A DNA stretch of 64,000 bases from assembly GCA_023213395.1 (NCBI GenBank), contig CM041465.1, positions 30,573,741 through 30,637,740 on the forward strand. The letters run 5' to 3'. Below are positions 10,344-19,931 of this stretch, piece by piece. The position numbers and the translations under genes are program-made. Source of the stretch: Cycas panzhihuaensis. Lineage: Eukaryota > Cycadophyta. The stretch's first letter is position 1. Each line of letters begins with the position of its first letter. Under the pieces are notes generated by a model, which was not told the origin of the DNA, made no database searches, and saw only the letters and a list, made by a program, of their open reading frames with translations.

Positions 10344-12770
10344 ATGCCACCTAAGAGACCTTCGAAGGCGAGAGAGCCACAAAAGGACACTTCACCTAAG
10401 GGGAAAGAAACAGGCAGACAGAGGGCGTTACGATGGTCAAAGGATTCAAAATTGAGAAGGGCAAGAAGATTAAGTTTGCATAATAATGAGACTAAGGGAT
10501 AGTCCGTTGAAGAATCTGAGGCAAGTGGAGCCCAGACACCTCAAGAGCAAGGAGAGGGAAACAATGGAGAGCAAATGGTATTAACATCAGCCCCAATCAA
10601 GTATGACCTTTTAAACCCAAAGAAGGAGGAAAAACCAAAAGTGAATGAGGAACATAAAGACACCCTAAGGAAGAAGGAGAATACACCTGTGGAGGATACC
10701 CCAAAGGACCTAAGTGATAACGAGAAGAAGGCGAAGGAAGGTCCCTTGGCATATTGGGAAAACAAATTAACAAGACAACTTTTTGAGGATTCGTCAAACA
10801 GGGGGTCTAAGTAATCATATATGGTGGTCACACCATTGACAGTACAAGTGCTAGGTGTGCCGGAGCCTATACACCTAAAGACACCATTTAAGAATCCCCT
10901 ATTTGGAAGGGATAGCATTGCAGTAAGCACTCCACATACACCACCTAAAGTGAAGGGTGGAGAAGAAGTAGAATCCCTTGAGGAGGTAAAAGGAGAAGAA
11001 TCACCATTGGGTGGGACACCAGTGCAGTCACCTAGGATGGACGACTACGAAGATTTTGGCAAAGTGATCTTCAATAACACCTCAGACGCAGCAGAGGATA
11101 TATATTTGTTTTAGAACTTGATTGATGTAAAGAAAATCACAGATGAGGACGAAATAAAAGCAAGATTTGCTTGCACACTGAGGGGAGTACCATTGGCATG
11201 GTACAAAGAGTTGAATAAGAAGGAAACATGGGCTAATATAAAGAAGTCCTTTGAAGAAAGGTTTCGGAAGTTCCGAAGCAACGAAGCTGTGGAAATTGCC
11301 TTAAGGGAAATAAAGCAGAGGCTGAGCGAATCAATATTAACTTACATCAGTTGTATGAAAAGCATGGCTACCAATATCATCAATGAAATAGTGACAGATG
11401 AAAACATGAAGAATTATTTTGTCAGAGGGTTAAACGAAAAGTTGAGATCTATGATGCATGCACATCCATTGAAATCATTCAAAAACGCCCAGGAGTTGGC
11501 ACTAGATTTTGAAGTAGAGATGGATGCTCAAGCCGGAGGGCATGATCCCCTTCTACTAAGATTACAAAAGGAAATAAGGGAGATAAAGCAAAATCAGCAT
11601 AACCGATCCTTCTGTCAAGTGGGAATCTCAGAAGAAGAATCAGAAGTGGAAACTTTGAGAAAGGAAGTAGCAAGACTAAAGATGAAAAATAGCAGAGAAG
11701 AGGAAGTAGCAAAGAAAAAGAAGGACCGAGAGTTTAAGGTTGAAAAATGGTACCACATCTGCGAAGAAAGTTCACACACGACAAAGGAATGTGAAATCAA
11801 TCCGAAAAACAATGCAATGCACCAAAGGGACAAACGGTGCCACATATGTGATATGGATAGTCACACAACAAAGGATTGCTTTTACAACCCTAGAGGAAGA
11901 TCTTATAGAGGACGAGGTAGGGGAAGAGGAGGCAACCCACCTCGATATATATATACAACGAGGAGTACGCAGGAATCCTCGAAGAAGAAGCAACCCATGG
12001 GGAGATGTCTCATATGTCTACAATTCGGACATTGGAAATCAGAATGCCCAATTAAGCAGGAGTATGAACACAAACCGTTCATATGCAACAATTGTGGGCC
12101 AAGTGAACATAGAAAGAAAGAGTGCAAAGGGAAAGCCAAGGCAACCAATCTAAAGATGATCATACCAGAAAATAGTAAAAATGTGAAACTCCAAAAGAAG
12201 CAAAAAGAGAACACGGAAGAAGGGTATCCAAACCCACAAATCGAGATAAACTGATTCAGACAAGCAAAGCAGATATTGGAAGAGTTAACCCAGACATACA
12301 TTATGCTGCCAATGGGTAAACCGGAAGCTAAGCATGTGTATGTAAGAAAAAATAGACAAAAGGAAAAGGAGAGAATACCAGAGGAACAAAAAACACAACC
12401 TCAAGTGGTACAAATGGAAGAATTATTTAAGGGATTACCAGTAGAGGATATTCCACGGATGTTGTTGTTGATGGAAAACTTGGTTAAACAATTGCAATTA
12501 ATGATTTCCCTATGTCAAGTAATAGATTGGATCAAGGGAGGAACTTTACAACAACAAGAAATTACCAAGAGTTTAAAGAAAGTAATGCCATCCTTCGACA
12601 TGGACCCAATGGTAACAATCACTGTGTTGGGAGAAAAATTCTCAAGGGTAGTCGTGGGTGGAGGAGTTGCCGTGAATGTACTACCAACCTCGACATGGCG
12701 GAAGTCGGAGAGCCCAAAGTTGGAAGTAGCAACTTATTCGTTAAAGTTAGCAAATGAATTGCTGGTATGA
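10344..12770 (+). pseudogene. Gypsy-D gag and protease in one frame, with in-frame stops
   Basis: From ATG at 10344 one frame runs to 12770, broken only by stops (TAG 10500, TAA 10812, TAG 11112, TGA 12252). Order: charged N-terminal leader, capsid-type gag domain at 11118-11520 (RGVPLAWYKELNKKETW, IALREIKQRLSESI, KNYFVRGLNEKLR), a Lys/Glu coiled coil (about 11630-11740), then four CCHC zinc knuckles near 11750, 11838, 12006 and 12084. The first knuckle has Tyr for its first Cys; the other three are complete. An aspartic protease follows around 12590-12770 (MDPMVTITVLGEKFSRVV, then VNVLPTSTWRK). Its catalytic Asp is replaced by Gly (VVVGGGVAVNVLP where relatives have a D). Gag would build the particle and protease would process it. 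Confidence 0.82.
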
Positions 12771-12846
12771 GCCGTGGGAGCCCAAAGTTGGAAGTAGCAA
12801 CTTATTCGTTAAAGTTAGCAAATGAATTGCTGGTATGACCCTTGGG
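12711..12846 (+). repeat. 68-bp tandem duplication inside the Gypsy-D protease
   Basis: Two adjacent copies of a 68-bp unit, 12711-12778 and 12779-12846, each starting agcccaaagttgg and containing gctggtatga. The homologous place in Gypsy-J (about 49430-49500) has one copy only. The extra 68 bp shifts the frame by two and brings in a TGA, ending the gag-pro frame at 12770. Confidence 0.9.
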
Positions 12847-14451
12847 AAAACTTGCCAACATCAAGGTGGATGTGGCAGGAATTGTCGTCAAAATCGATTT
12901 TACGATTGTGGAAACAGAGAAGGGTGCAACACCCTATCCAACGTTATTGGGGAGACCTTGGTTTACAAAACATGGTGTCTCCAAAGTTGGAGAGATGTAA
13001 CCTTCACATTGTCAGATGGAGGAAATGAAGTGGTACTACCAATGTTGGGAAAGAATTTGATCAAAGTAATACCTGGCGATGGTTCAAGCACGACCATTGT
13101 GAGTGAAGTGACAACATCTTCGTTTGATGAAGGAAATCTATACCACACGGCCGAAGAACTAACCAAAATAATCAACTTCCAAGAGACAGAGCAGACTTAC
13201 TTCGGAGAAATCTACAACTCTTCAGATGATGAAAATGGGATGAAATTTGTAGACTATTGGTTGCAAGATGCCTATGAAGTTAATTCTCCTTCCCATAGAT
13301 GTAATTTACTATCCAAATATGCAACTGATGACATTAATGATAATTCAAATTCTTTTGAGTATATGGCAATTAACAATAGCATAACAAATATTACAGGAAC
13401 TAATAACAACCTGACCGTAGACCAAACCCCCCCTAGTATACCTAGTTTATTCCATAATTCTATAGTATTTAGCATTAATCCTAACCTCTCCTCTACCTTA
13501 AGAGTGGGTCCTAAGGTAGATTACCTATTTCCCCCCCCCCCCCCCCCCTGCTTATTACAACCCGGGGAAGGAAGCAGTAATCCTTCCTCATCCTCTTTAG
13601 AAGTATACCCACCTAGCAATCGGTCCCTTCCAAGAATTGGCGCTAAATCCGAGGAAATGGAGGAGGAACCGACAAAAAATACCTCTAGGGACTCAGGTCT
13701 AGGCAGTAGGGTAACCATCCCTGAGGAGAGAAACTTTGAAACTTACATTGGAGATTATGTTAAACCCTTTGTTGGAGAGCAATTATACGGAACTACCCAT
13801 CTAACCCATTGCATAGAATACTGGATAAAGGAAGAGAACTGGGACAAAAGTCAGTGGCAGAGGGATCTAGTACTCACCTTACGAGGAACGACCTGGTGTC
13901 GGTACTTATCTCACCAAGCTACCCTCCAGGGATGGAAGGAATTACAAGCTACATTTAGAGTACGATTCGACCACCTTCAACAATTAAACATTCCATTATT
14001 CCATGTAGGGAAATGCCCTAACAAACATATTCAAAAATGTAAACAAGAATGGACATCCTTAAGCATACCAAAGAAAACATGGTGCAACCTCTTTTATCAC
14101 ACCTTAGGACAAGTGGCAAGGGATTGGTTCTTAGGAAGAGAACAAAACCTAGATGTAACTTGGGGAAACCTTCAAAAGTCTTTTATAAAAACTTTTTCAC
14201 ATTCGTCAGAAAATAAGGATATCGATAAAGTACTCAAGGGTATTAGGAGATCAAGTATGAATCTAGAGCGAGGCGCCATAACACCAATATGTAAGGAGAA
14301 GGAAGAATCAGAAGACGAAGAAATGGAGGAAATCCCTAGTTATCCTGCGGAGTTCATTGAAATCAATTTTGGGGAAAGGAAAATAGAAGATACCCCCGCT
14401 CATAAAATAAGAGACAGAGGATATCGAAACAACCAAACTAAAAACAACTAG
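12835..14451 (+). pseudogene. Gypsy-D end of protease plus long linker region before RT (unknown fold)
   Basis: The open frame begins at 12835, but its first 50 or so codons are out of frame with the ancestral protease (another frame reads PTLLGRPWF, the usual protease end). From SWRDVTFTLSDGGNEVVLP (about 12990) it is the true frame. Then come some 480 codons I do not recognise: an acidic region, a Pro/Ser-rich part with an 18-base C run at 13531-13548 coding prolines, and a compact block at about 13720-14260 (ETYIGDYVKPFVGEQLYG, HCIEYWIKEENWDKSQW, TWCRYLSHQATLQGWKEL). That block has the Trp-rich look of a second gag-like helical domain, an inference only. Gypsy-J carries the same region from 56220 to 57088, so it is a family trait. 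Confidence 0.65.
13531..13548 (+). repeat. Run of 18 cytosines in coding sequence
   Basis: A (C)18 tract encodes prolines in the linker ORF. Gypsy-J has an imperfect Pro/Asn-rich low-complexity stretch at the similar place (about 56730-56830). The tract keeps the surrounding frame open, but it is prone to length change and to sequencing error. Confidence 0.9.
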
Positions 14452-15640
14452 AATTAATGTACGAAGTAAGGAGGAACCTAAGACAATACGAATTGGAGAT
14501 TATTGGGACAATCAAACGATAGCAAAGGCCAACAACTGTTTGAAGAATTTCAAGACGTGTTTGCATGGTCATATGAGGATCTGAAGGGTATTCCCCCACA
14601 AGTGGGAATGTATCACATCTACTTGATGGAAGGAGCCAAGCCGGTGAAACAAAGACCATACTGCATGAACCCCAAGTATAAAGAAAAAGTAAAAGCAGAG
14701 TTGGATAAAATGTTGGAGGCAGGATATATATATGAAATCGACTATAGCGACTGGGTGAGCCCTGTAGTAGTGGTTCTTAATAAGAATAGGAAAATACGTG
14801 TCTGTGTGGATTATAGACAACTAAATAAGGTGACAAAGAAGGATCCCTTTCCGTTACTCTTTACAGAAGATATTTTGGAAGCCGTGGGAGGAAACGAGAT
14901 ATATTCCTTGACTGACGGGTTTAGTGGATATAACCAAGTGCAAATCGCCCTAAAAGATCAGGGAAAGACCATGTTTGTAACAGAATGGTGAACATACGCC
15001 TACAAAGTGATGCCATTCGGTTTTACGAATGCTCCAGCCACATTTCAGAGAATAGTAATCAATATATTTCGTAGAATGATTGGGGAAAAAGTGGCAGTAT
15101 TTCTGGATGGTTGGACATTATACGGGTTTATGAAGAACCATATGGAGAATCTTAAGGAAATGTTGCAAACATGCCAGGAAAATAAGTTATGTTTGAATCA
15201 AGAGGAGTGTACCTTTTTTGTACCATTTGGAAACCTATTGGGCCACATAGTGAGTAAGGAAGGATTGCTAACAGACCCGGCTAAGGTATCTACAATCCTA
15301 CATTTTTCGGTACCGCTCACAAAAAGGCAATTGAAAGGATTCTTAGGACTAATAAGATATTATAGAAAAATAATTAGAGGGTACGCATGCATATTAGGAA
15401 CCCTTGAGGAATTATTAAAAAAGAATGTTGAATGGGATTGGATTGAAGAACAACAAGAAGTATTCGAAGCATTGAAGAAGGCTATAATATCAACACCTAT
15501 ACTGCAGTTACCCGATTGGAAGAAAATCTTCCATGTGCACGTCGATGCCTCACAGTATGCTATTGGATGCATCTTGACACAACCAAGTGATAAAAAGGTG
15601 GATTACACCACGTCAAGGATTACAAATGGGGAAAAGGCTA
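14452..15640 (+). pseudogene. Gypsy-D reverse transcriptase and remnant of RNase H
   Basis: RT reads from about 14503. Visible blocks: FAWSYEDLKGIPPQVGMYHI, VKQRPYCMNPKYKEK, WVSPVVVVLNKNRKIRVCVDY, LTDGFSGYNQVQIALKDQ and MPFGFTNAPATFQR. The catalytic motif is FLDG at 15100-15111, where relatives have a second Asp (xLDD), so the active site is lost. The thumb and RT/RNase H connection are intact (FLGLIRYYRKIIRGYA, then KKAIISTPILQLPDW). RNase H starts with HVHVDASQYAIGCILTQ (15535-15585), but near 15600 it jumps to SRITNGEKAIG, which normally follows RNase H; roughly 90 codons with the other catalytic acids are missing. Stops at 14449 (TAG) and 14989 (TGA). Confidence 0.82.
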
Positions 15641-16960
15641 TAGGGGTTCCAGATGACTTTCTTGACGCAGCATTATTCAGTGTAGAGGCAGTACCAACAG
15701 ATTGGTACGAGGGAATACCAAAGTATTTAGCAACAAGGGAGGTACCGCCAGAATTGGACTGCATAGAACTACAGAATTTTGTGAGAAAAGCAGAGGTATA
15801 CCAATTGATAAAAGGGGAATTATACAAATTAGGATCATATGAGGTATTACGTCAGTACATCAGGCCATACAAAGTCAACCAAATTATGGCCCAAGCACAT
15901 GAAGCCGTAGCAGGAGGACACATGGGAAAGTTGGCAACATGGAAGAAGATCTTAGTGTCAGGGTTATGGTGGCCATCAATGTTCAAAGACGTAAGAAGAT
16001 GGATCCAAGCATGTGATTATTGCCAAAGGGTTGGGAAACCTAATCGACAGGATTTCCAACCTCTACACCCAATCTTACCTCTGGCACCATTCAAAAAATG
16101 AGGGTTTGATTTCGTTGGACCAATCAAATTGGCCACCCGATGATCCCAAGCCCGATTTATCCTAGTGGCGACCGACTACATGACCAAATGGGTGGAAGCG
16201 AGGGCATTAAGGAAAGTAGACTCAGAAAGTACGGCCCAATTCCTTTATGAAGTGATTATTACATGATTTGGATGCCTTTTAGAAATTGTAAGTGATCAAG
16301 GGGTCCATTTCCTCAACCAAACCATAGAGATATTAACGTCAACTTTCATGATAAGCCATCGAAAGTCCACACCATACTACCCAAGGGAGAATGGGCAAGC
16401 AGAAAGCTCAAATAAGATTATTGAGAATTGTTTGAGGAAGATTTGCGACGTGGGAAGACCCGACTGGGCCGAGAAACTTCCATCAGTATTATGGGCTTTC
16501 AGAACAACGTACAAGAGATCAACAAGGCAAACACCATTTCAACTAGTCTACGGAACAGAAGCCATTCTTCCTACGGAGTTCGAAATACCGAGCCTAAGAA
16601 CTGCTATGCAGTGTCAATTGGACGACTTCCACTCCTTGCAGCGGTGATTGGAAGAGTTAGTAAGACTGGAAGAAAAGAGGTATATGGCGAAATGGTTACA
16701 AAGTATAGAAAAACGACGACAAAAGGCATGGCACAATCAACATCTACGCAAGCCACAGTTTAAAGAAGGCGACTAAGTCCTTCTCTAGGACAACAAGTTC
16801 AGAATGCAGCCCGGGAAGCTCAAAATGAGATGGTTAGGACCTTATATTGCAGAACAAATATTTGAAAATGCGTCCTTACAACTGTGGGAAATCGATGGAC
16901 CATTGCTATCGACCTGAGTGAATGGTGGCCAACTGAAACCGTACGTCGATTAGAAGGAAT
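15641..16960 (+). pseudogene. Gypsy-D integrase (with in-frame stops)
   Basis: Starts after the linker VPDDFLDAALFSVEAVPTDW. The HHCC zinc domain spans about 15895-16040 (AHEAVAGGHMGKLATWKKI to IQACDYCQR). A TGA at 16099 replaces the Trp before GFDFVGPI. The core has ATDYMTKWVEA (first Asp, near 16160), VSDQGVHFLNQT (second Asp, near 16290) and PRENGQAESSNK (Glu, near 16380), so the three catalytic acids survive. A TGA at about 16264 and more stops after 16647 interrupt. The C-terminal GKLKMRWLGPYIAEQIF and NGGQLKPYVD end it near 16952. No chromodomain follows. The last third (from 16472) is repeated at 18562-19045. Confidence 0.83.
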
Positions 16961-17851
16961 TGCCAGTCGGATCAGCTGGTTGTATCATAACGTGTTGCGT
17001 GACGTTGAGGCGAATTAGACCGCCTTGATATCGGAATATGATCCAGTTCGGTATGGAAACATAAAATTACAAAAAAAAAAAAAAAAAAAAAAAAATCAAA
17101 AAACGAGAAAAAAGAACTGTAACTCATATCATATACATAAGCAATAAGGAAAACTATCAAAGAAAAGATATACTGTGCCAAGAAGAACTAAGAATGAAAA
17201 GAAATTCTGTTAAAGAAATTAGATTTTTTCACACTTGTACCAACAAAATACACTATACATACCGGATAAGTATGTTGCCAGGTACGCACAGTGTAAAATA
17301 AGCCAAAATACACTATACGTACCGAAAAAGTACGCTACTAGGTACGCATAGTTAAAAAAAGTGAATAAATGAATCAAATTACATTATACGTACCTAAAAA
17401 GTATGCTATCGAGTACGCACAGAACAAAAGACCAAATAAGACAAAAATATATAATACGTACCTGCAAACATTCCCGCACGGTATGCAACGGAGAAAGGAG
17501 GATAATTCAGCTCGAATTCTCAGTAGCAAACAGTCAAGAGGAACCCTTATGATCTGAGAAAGCACCAAGGCAAGATTCGGCACAGAGTCTGAGAAATAAT
17601 TTCAAGAAAATAGTAACCATTCCAAAAAAGGTACGTACGTAGGGTTCGTATTTGTACTTCTTGGTTTTTATAACCCTACTTCTGGAATCCCATAACCAAT
17701 GACCATGAGGATAGCAGGATGTCAGGAGACCTTCCTGCCCAAGCTACGGAAGGAGTTGGAGGGATTGTCTTCACAATTCAAGGTTAAAGTCAAGCAGGTA
17801 GTTTGGGGAGAATATATATACTATAACCCTCTCTAATGTGACCAAGAACTT
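16961..17851 (+). other. Gypsy-D non-coding spacer between integrase and third ORF, copy 1
   Basis: No gene seen. It holds the 25-A tract (17071-17095), the GTAC hairpin array (17244-17490), another palindromic GTACGTACGTA patch near 17630, and a short leader with TATATATA near 17812, just before the third ORF. A leader with a TATA-like run could be a promoter for a subgenomic transcript or simply AT-rich DNA; I cannot tell which. The second copy of this spacer is at about 19046-19931. Confidence 0.55.
17244..17490 (+). repeat. GTAC hairpin array, copy 1
   Basis: Four degenerate tandem units of about 60-70 bp, starting at 17244, 17304, 17374 and 17442. Each reads roughly: caaaatacactaTACGTACC, a short spacer with AAGTACGC, then GGTACGCA. 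TACGTACC and GGTACGCA are imperfect inverted repeats, so each of the first three units can fold into a short hairpin; the fourth is the weakest. Related GTACC...GGTAC pairs occur in the family's LTRs. Confidence 0.75.
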
Positions 17852-18715
17852 ATGGAGAGTATTTTATTGGAGCTCAAAAAGGACTTGAAGAAAGTAAAGC
17901 TAGACGCAGAAATAATCCACCTACTAATAGGACTCCCAAACGAAGGAGAAGTTCCCACAACCACTAAAAGGTCAGAAGTAGACCATGAGCCATGGTTGAA
18001 GGAGTTTTGCGAAGAAAACACTCAATTAACCTCAGGAGGAATTTGGGTGGTTGATATAAAGGATGCCAGACTACAATGGGTAGCCAAAGTTATTAATTCC
18101 AGATATTTACCAAAAAGAAAGTACACATACATTCTAGGAGGAATGATGCCTATATTACCAAAGATCCGAGATGGAGAGAAATTGAATTGGTCAAAATTCT
18201 TAGCAGTCAATATGGGACAGCAGATTCAGGAAGTGATGACACACCCCTTCCATCACCCCTCTTTGTTATTAGTTGTCCTATTTTACCAATGTCCAGGTGT
18301 ACAACTAATAAAAACAACTGTTTCCCCAAATGAACCACTTATAAAACAATGGGTGATTGAATTTCCGGGCACTACTCAGGACAAGGAATTGAAGAGAAGA
18401 ATTCGAAAGGAAATGACAAAAGTTCTTAAATGGTTACAAACCCTCGGGACACCCATTCCTCATCGTGCCAAACAAACCATTCAGAAAAGAAGTAAAAGAA
18501 AAAAGGACGAAGAAGAGCCTGAAGAGGAGGTAGAAGTGGAGCCCTCACTGGAAGAATGGGCAGAAACTTCCATCAGTATTATGGGCTTTCAGAACAACGT
18601 ACAAGAGATCAACAAGGCAAACACCATTTCAACTAGTCTACGGAACATAAGCCATTCTTCCTACGGAGTTCGAAATACCGAGCCTAAGAACTGCTATGCA
18701 GTGTCAATTGGATGA
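17852..18715 (+). pseudogene. Gypsy-D third ORF, copy 1: truncated and fused to an integrase fragment
   Basis: The first 237 or so codons (17852-18561) are the third ORF, nearly the same as copy 2 at 19932. The rest (from TSISIMGFQNNVQEINKA) is out-of-frame integrase DNA brought in by the tandem duplication junction at 18562. It therefore lacks the true C-terminus. There are no stops inside the third-ORF part. See copy 2 for the domain description. Confidence 0.8.
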
Positions 18716-19323
18716 CTTCCACTCCTTGCAGCGGCGATTGGAAGAGTTAGTAAGACTGGAAGAAAAGAGTTATATGGCGAAATGGTTACAAAGTATAGAA
18801 AAACGACGACAGAAGGCATGGCACAATCAACATCTACGCAAGCCACAGTTTAAAGAAGGTGACTAAGTCCTTCTCTAGGACAACAAGTTCAGAATGCACC
18901 CCGGGAAGCTCAAAATGAGATGGTTAGGACCTTATATTGCAGAACAAATATTTGAAAATGCGTCCTTACAACTGTGGGAAATCGATGGACCATTGCTACC
19001 GACCTGAGTGAATGGTGGCCAACTGAAACCGTACGTCGATTAGAAGGAATTGCCAGCTAGATCAGCTGGTTGTATCATAACGTGTTGCGTGACGTTGAGG
19101 CGAATTAGACCGCCTTGATATCGGAATATGATCCAGTTCGGTATGGAAACATAAAATTACAAAAAAAAAAAAAAATCAAAAAACGAGAAAAAAGAACTGT
19201 AACTCATATCATATACATAAGCAATAAGGAAAACTACCAAAGAAAAGATATACCGTGCCAAGAAGAACCAAGAATGAAAAGAAATTCTGTCAAAGAAATT
19301 AGATTTTTTCACACCTGTACCAA

Positions 19324-19570
19324 CAAAATACACTATACATACTGGATAAGTATGTTGCCAAGTACACACAGTGTAAAATAAGCCAAAATACACTATACGT
19401 ACTGGAAAAGTATGCTACTAGGTATGCACAGTTAAAAAAAGTGAATAAGTGAATCAAATTACATTATACGTACTTAAAAAGTATGCTATCGAGTACGCAC
19501 AGAACAAAAGACCGAATAAGACAAAAATATATAATATGTACCTGCAAACATTCTTGCACGGTACGCAATG
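19324..19570 (+). repeat. GTAC hairpin array, copy 2
   Basis: Second copy of the four-unit array, made by the tandem duplication. Several GTAC cores have changed to GTAT or ATAC (for example the TACTGG after 19330), so hairpins are weaker than in copy 1. Confidence 0.75.
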
Positions 19571-19931
19571 GAGAAAGGAGGATAATTCAGCTCGAATTCT
19601 CAGTAGCAAACAGTCAAGAGGAACCCTTATGATCCGAGAAAGCACCAAGGCAAGATTCGGCATAGAGTCTGAGAAATAATTTCAAGAAAACAGTAACCAT
19701 TCCAAAAAAGGTACGTACGTAGGGTTCGTATTTGTACTTCTTGGTTTTTACAACCCTACTTCTGGAATCCCATAGCTAGTGACCATGAGGATAGCAGGAT
19801 ATCAGGAGACCTTCCTGCCCAAGCTATGGAAGGAGTTGGAGGGATTGCCTTCACAATTCAAGGTTAAAGTCAAGCAGGTAGTTTGGGGAGAATATATATA
19901 CTGTAACCCTCTCTAATGTGACGAAGAACTT

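Noticed and set aside
10500-10502. TAG as a programmed readthrough stop in gag
   Set aside because: The sister copy Gypsy-B has a Gln codon here, and the Gypsy-D frame has three more stops; simple decay explains it.
12835-12990. ATG at 12835 as a true start of a separate gene
   Set aside because: The first 50 or so codons are out of frame with the ancestral protease, which reads PTLLGRPW in another frame; the ATG is in the duplicated 68-bp unit.
17071-17095. Poly-A run as a retroposed gene or SINE tail
   Set aside because: It lies between integrase and the third ORF in both duplication units, with no TSD or body attached.
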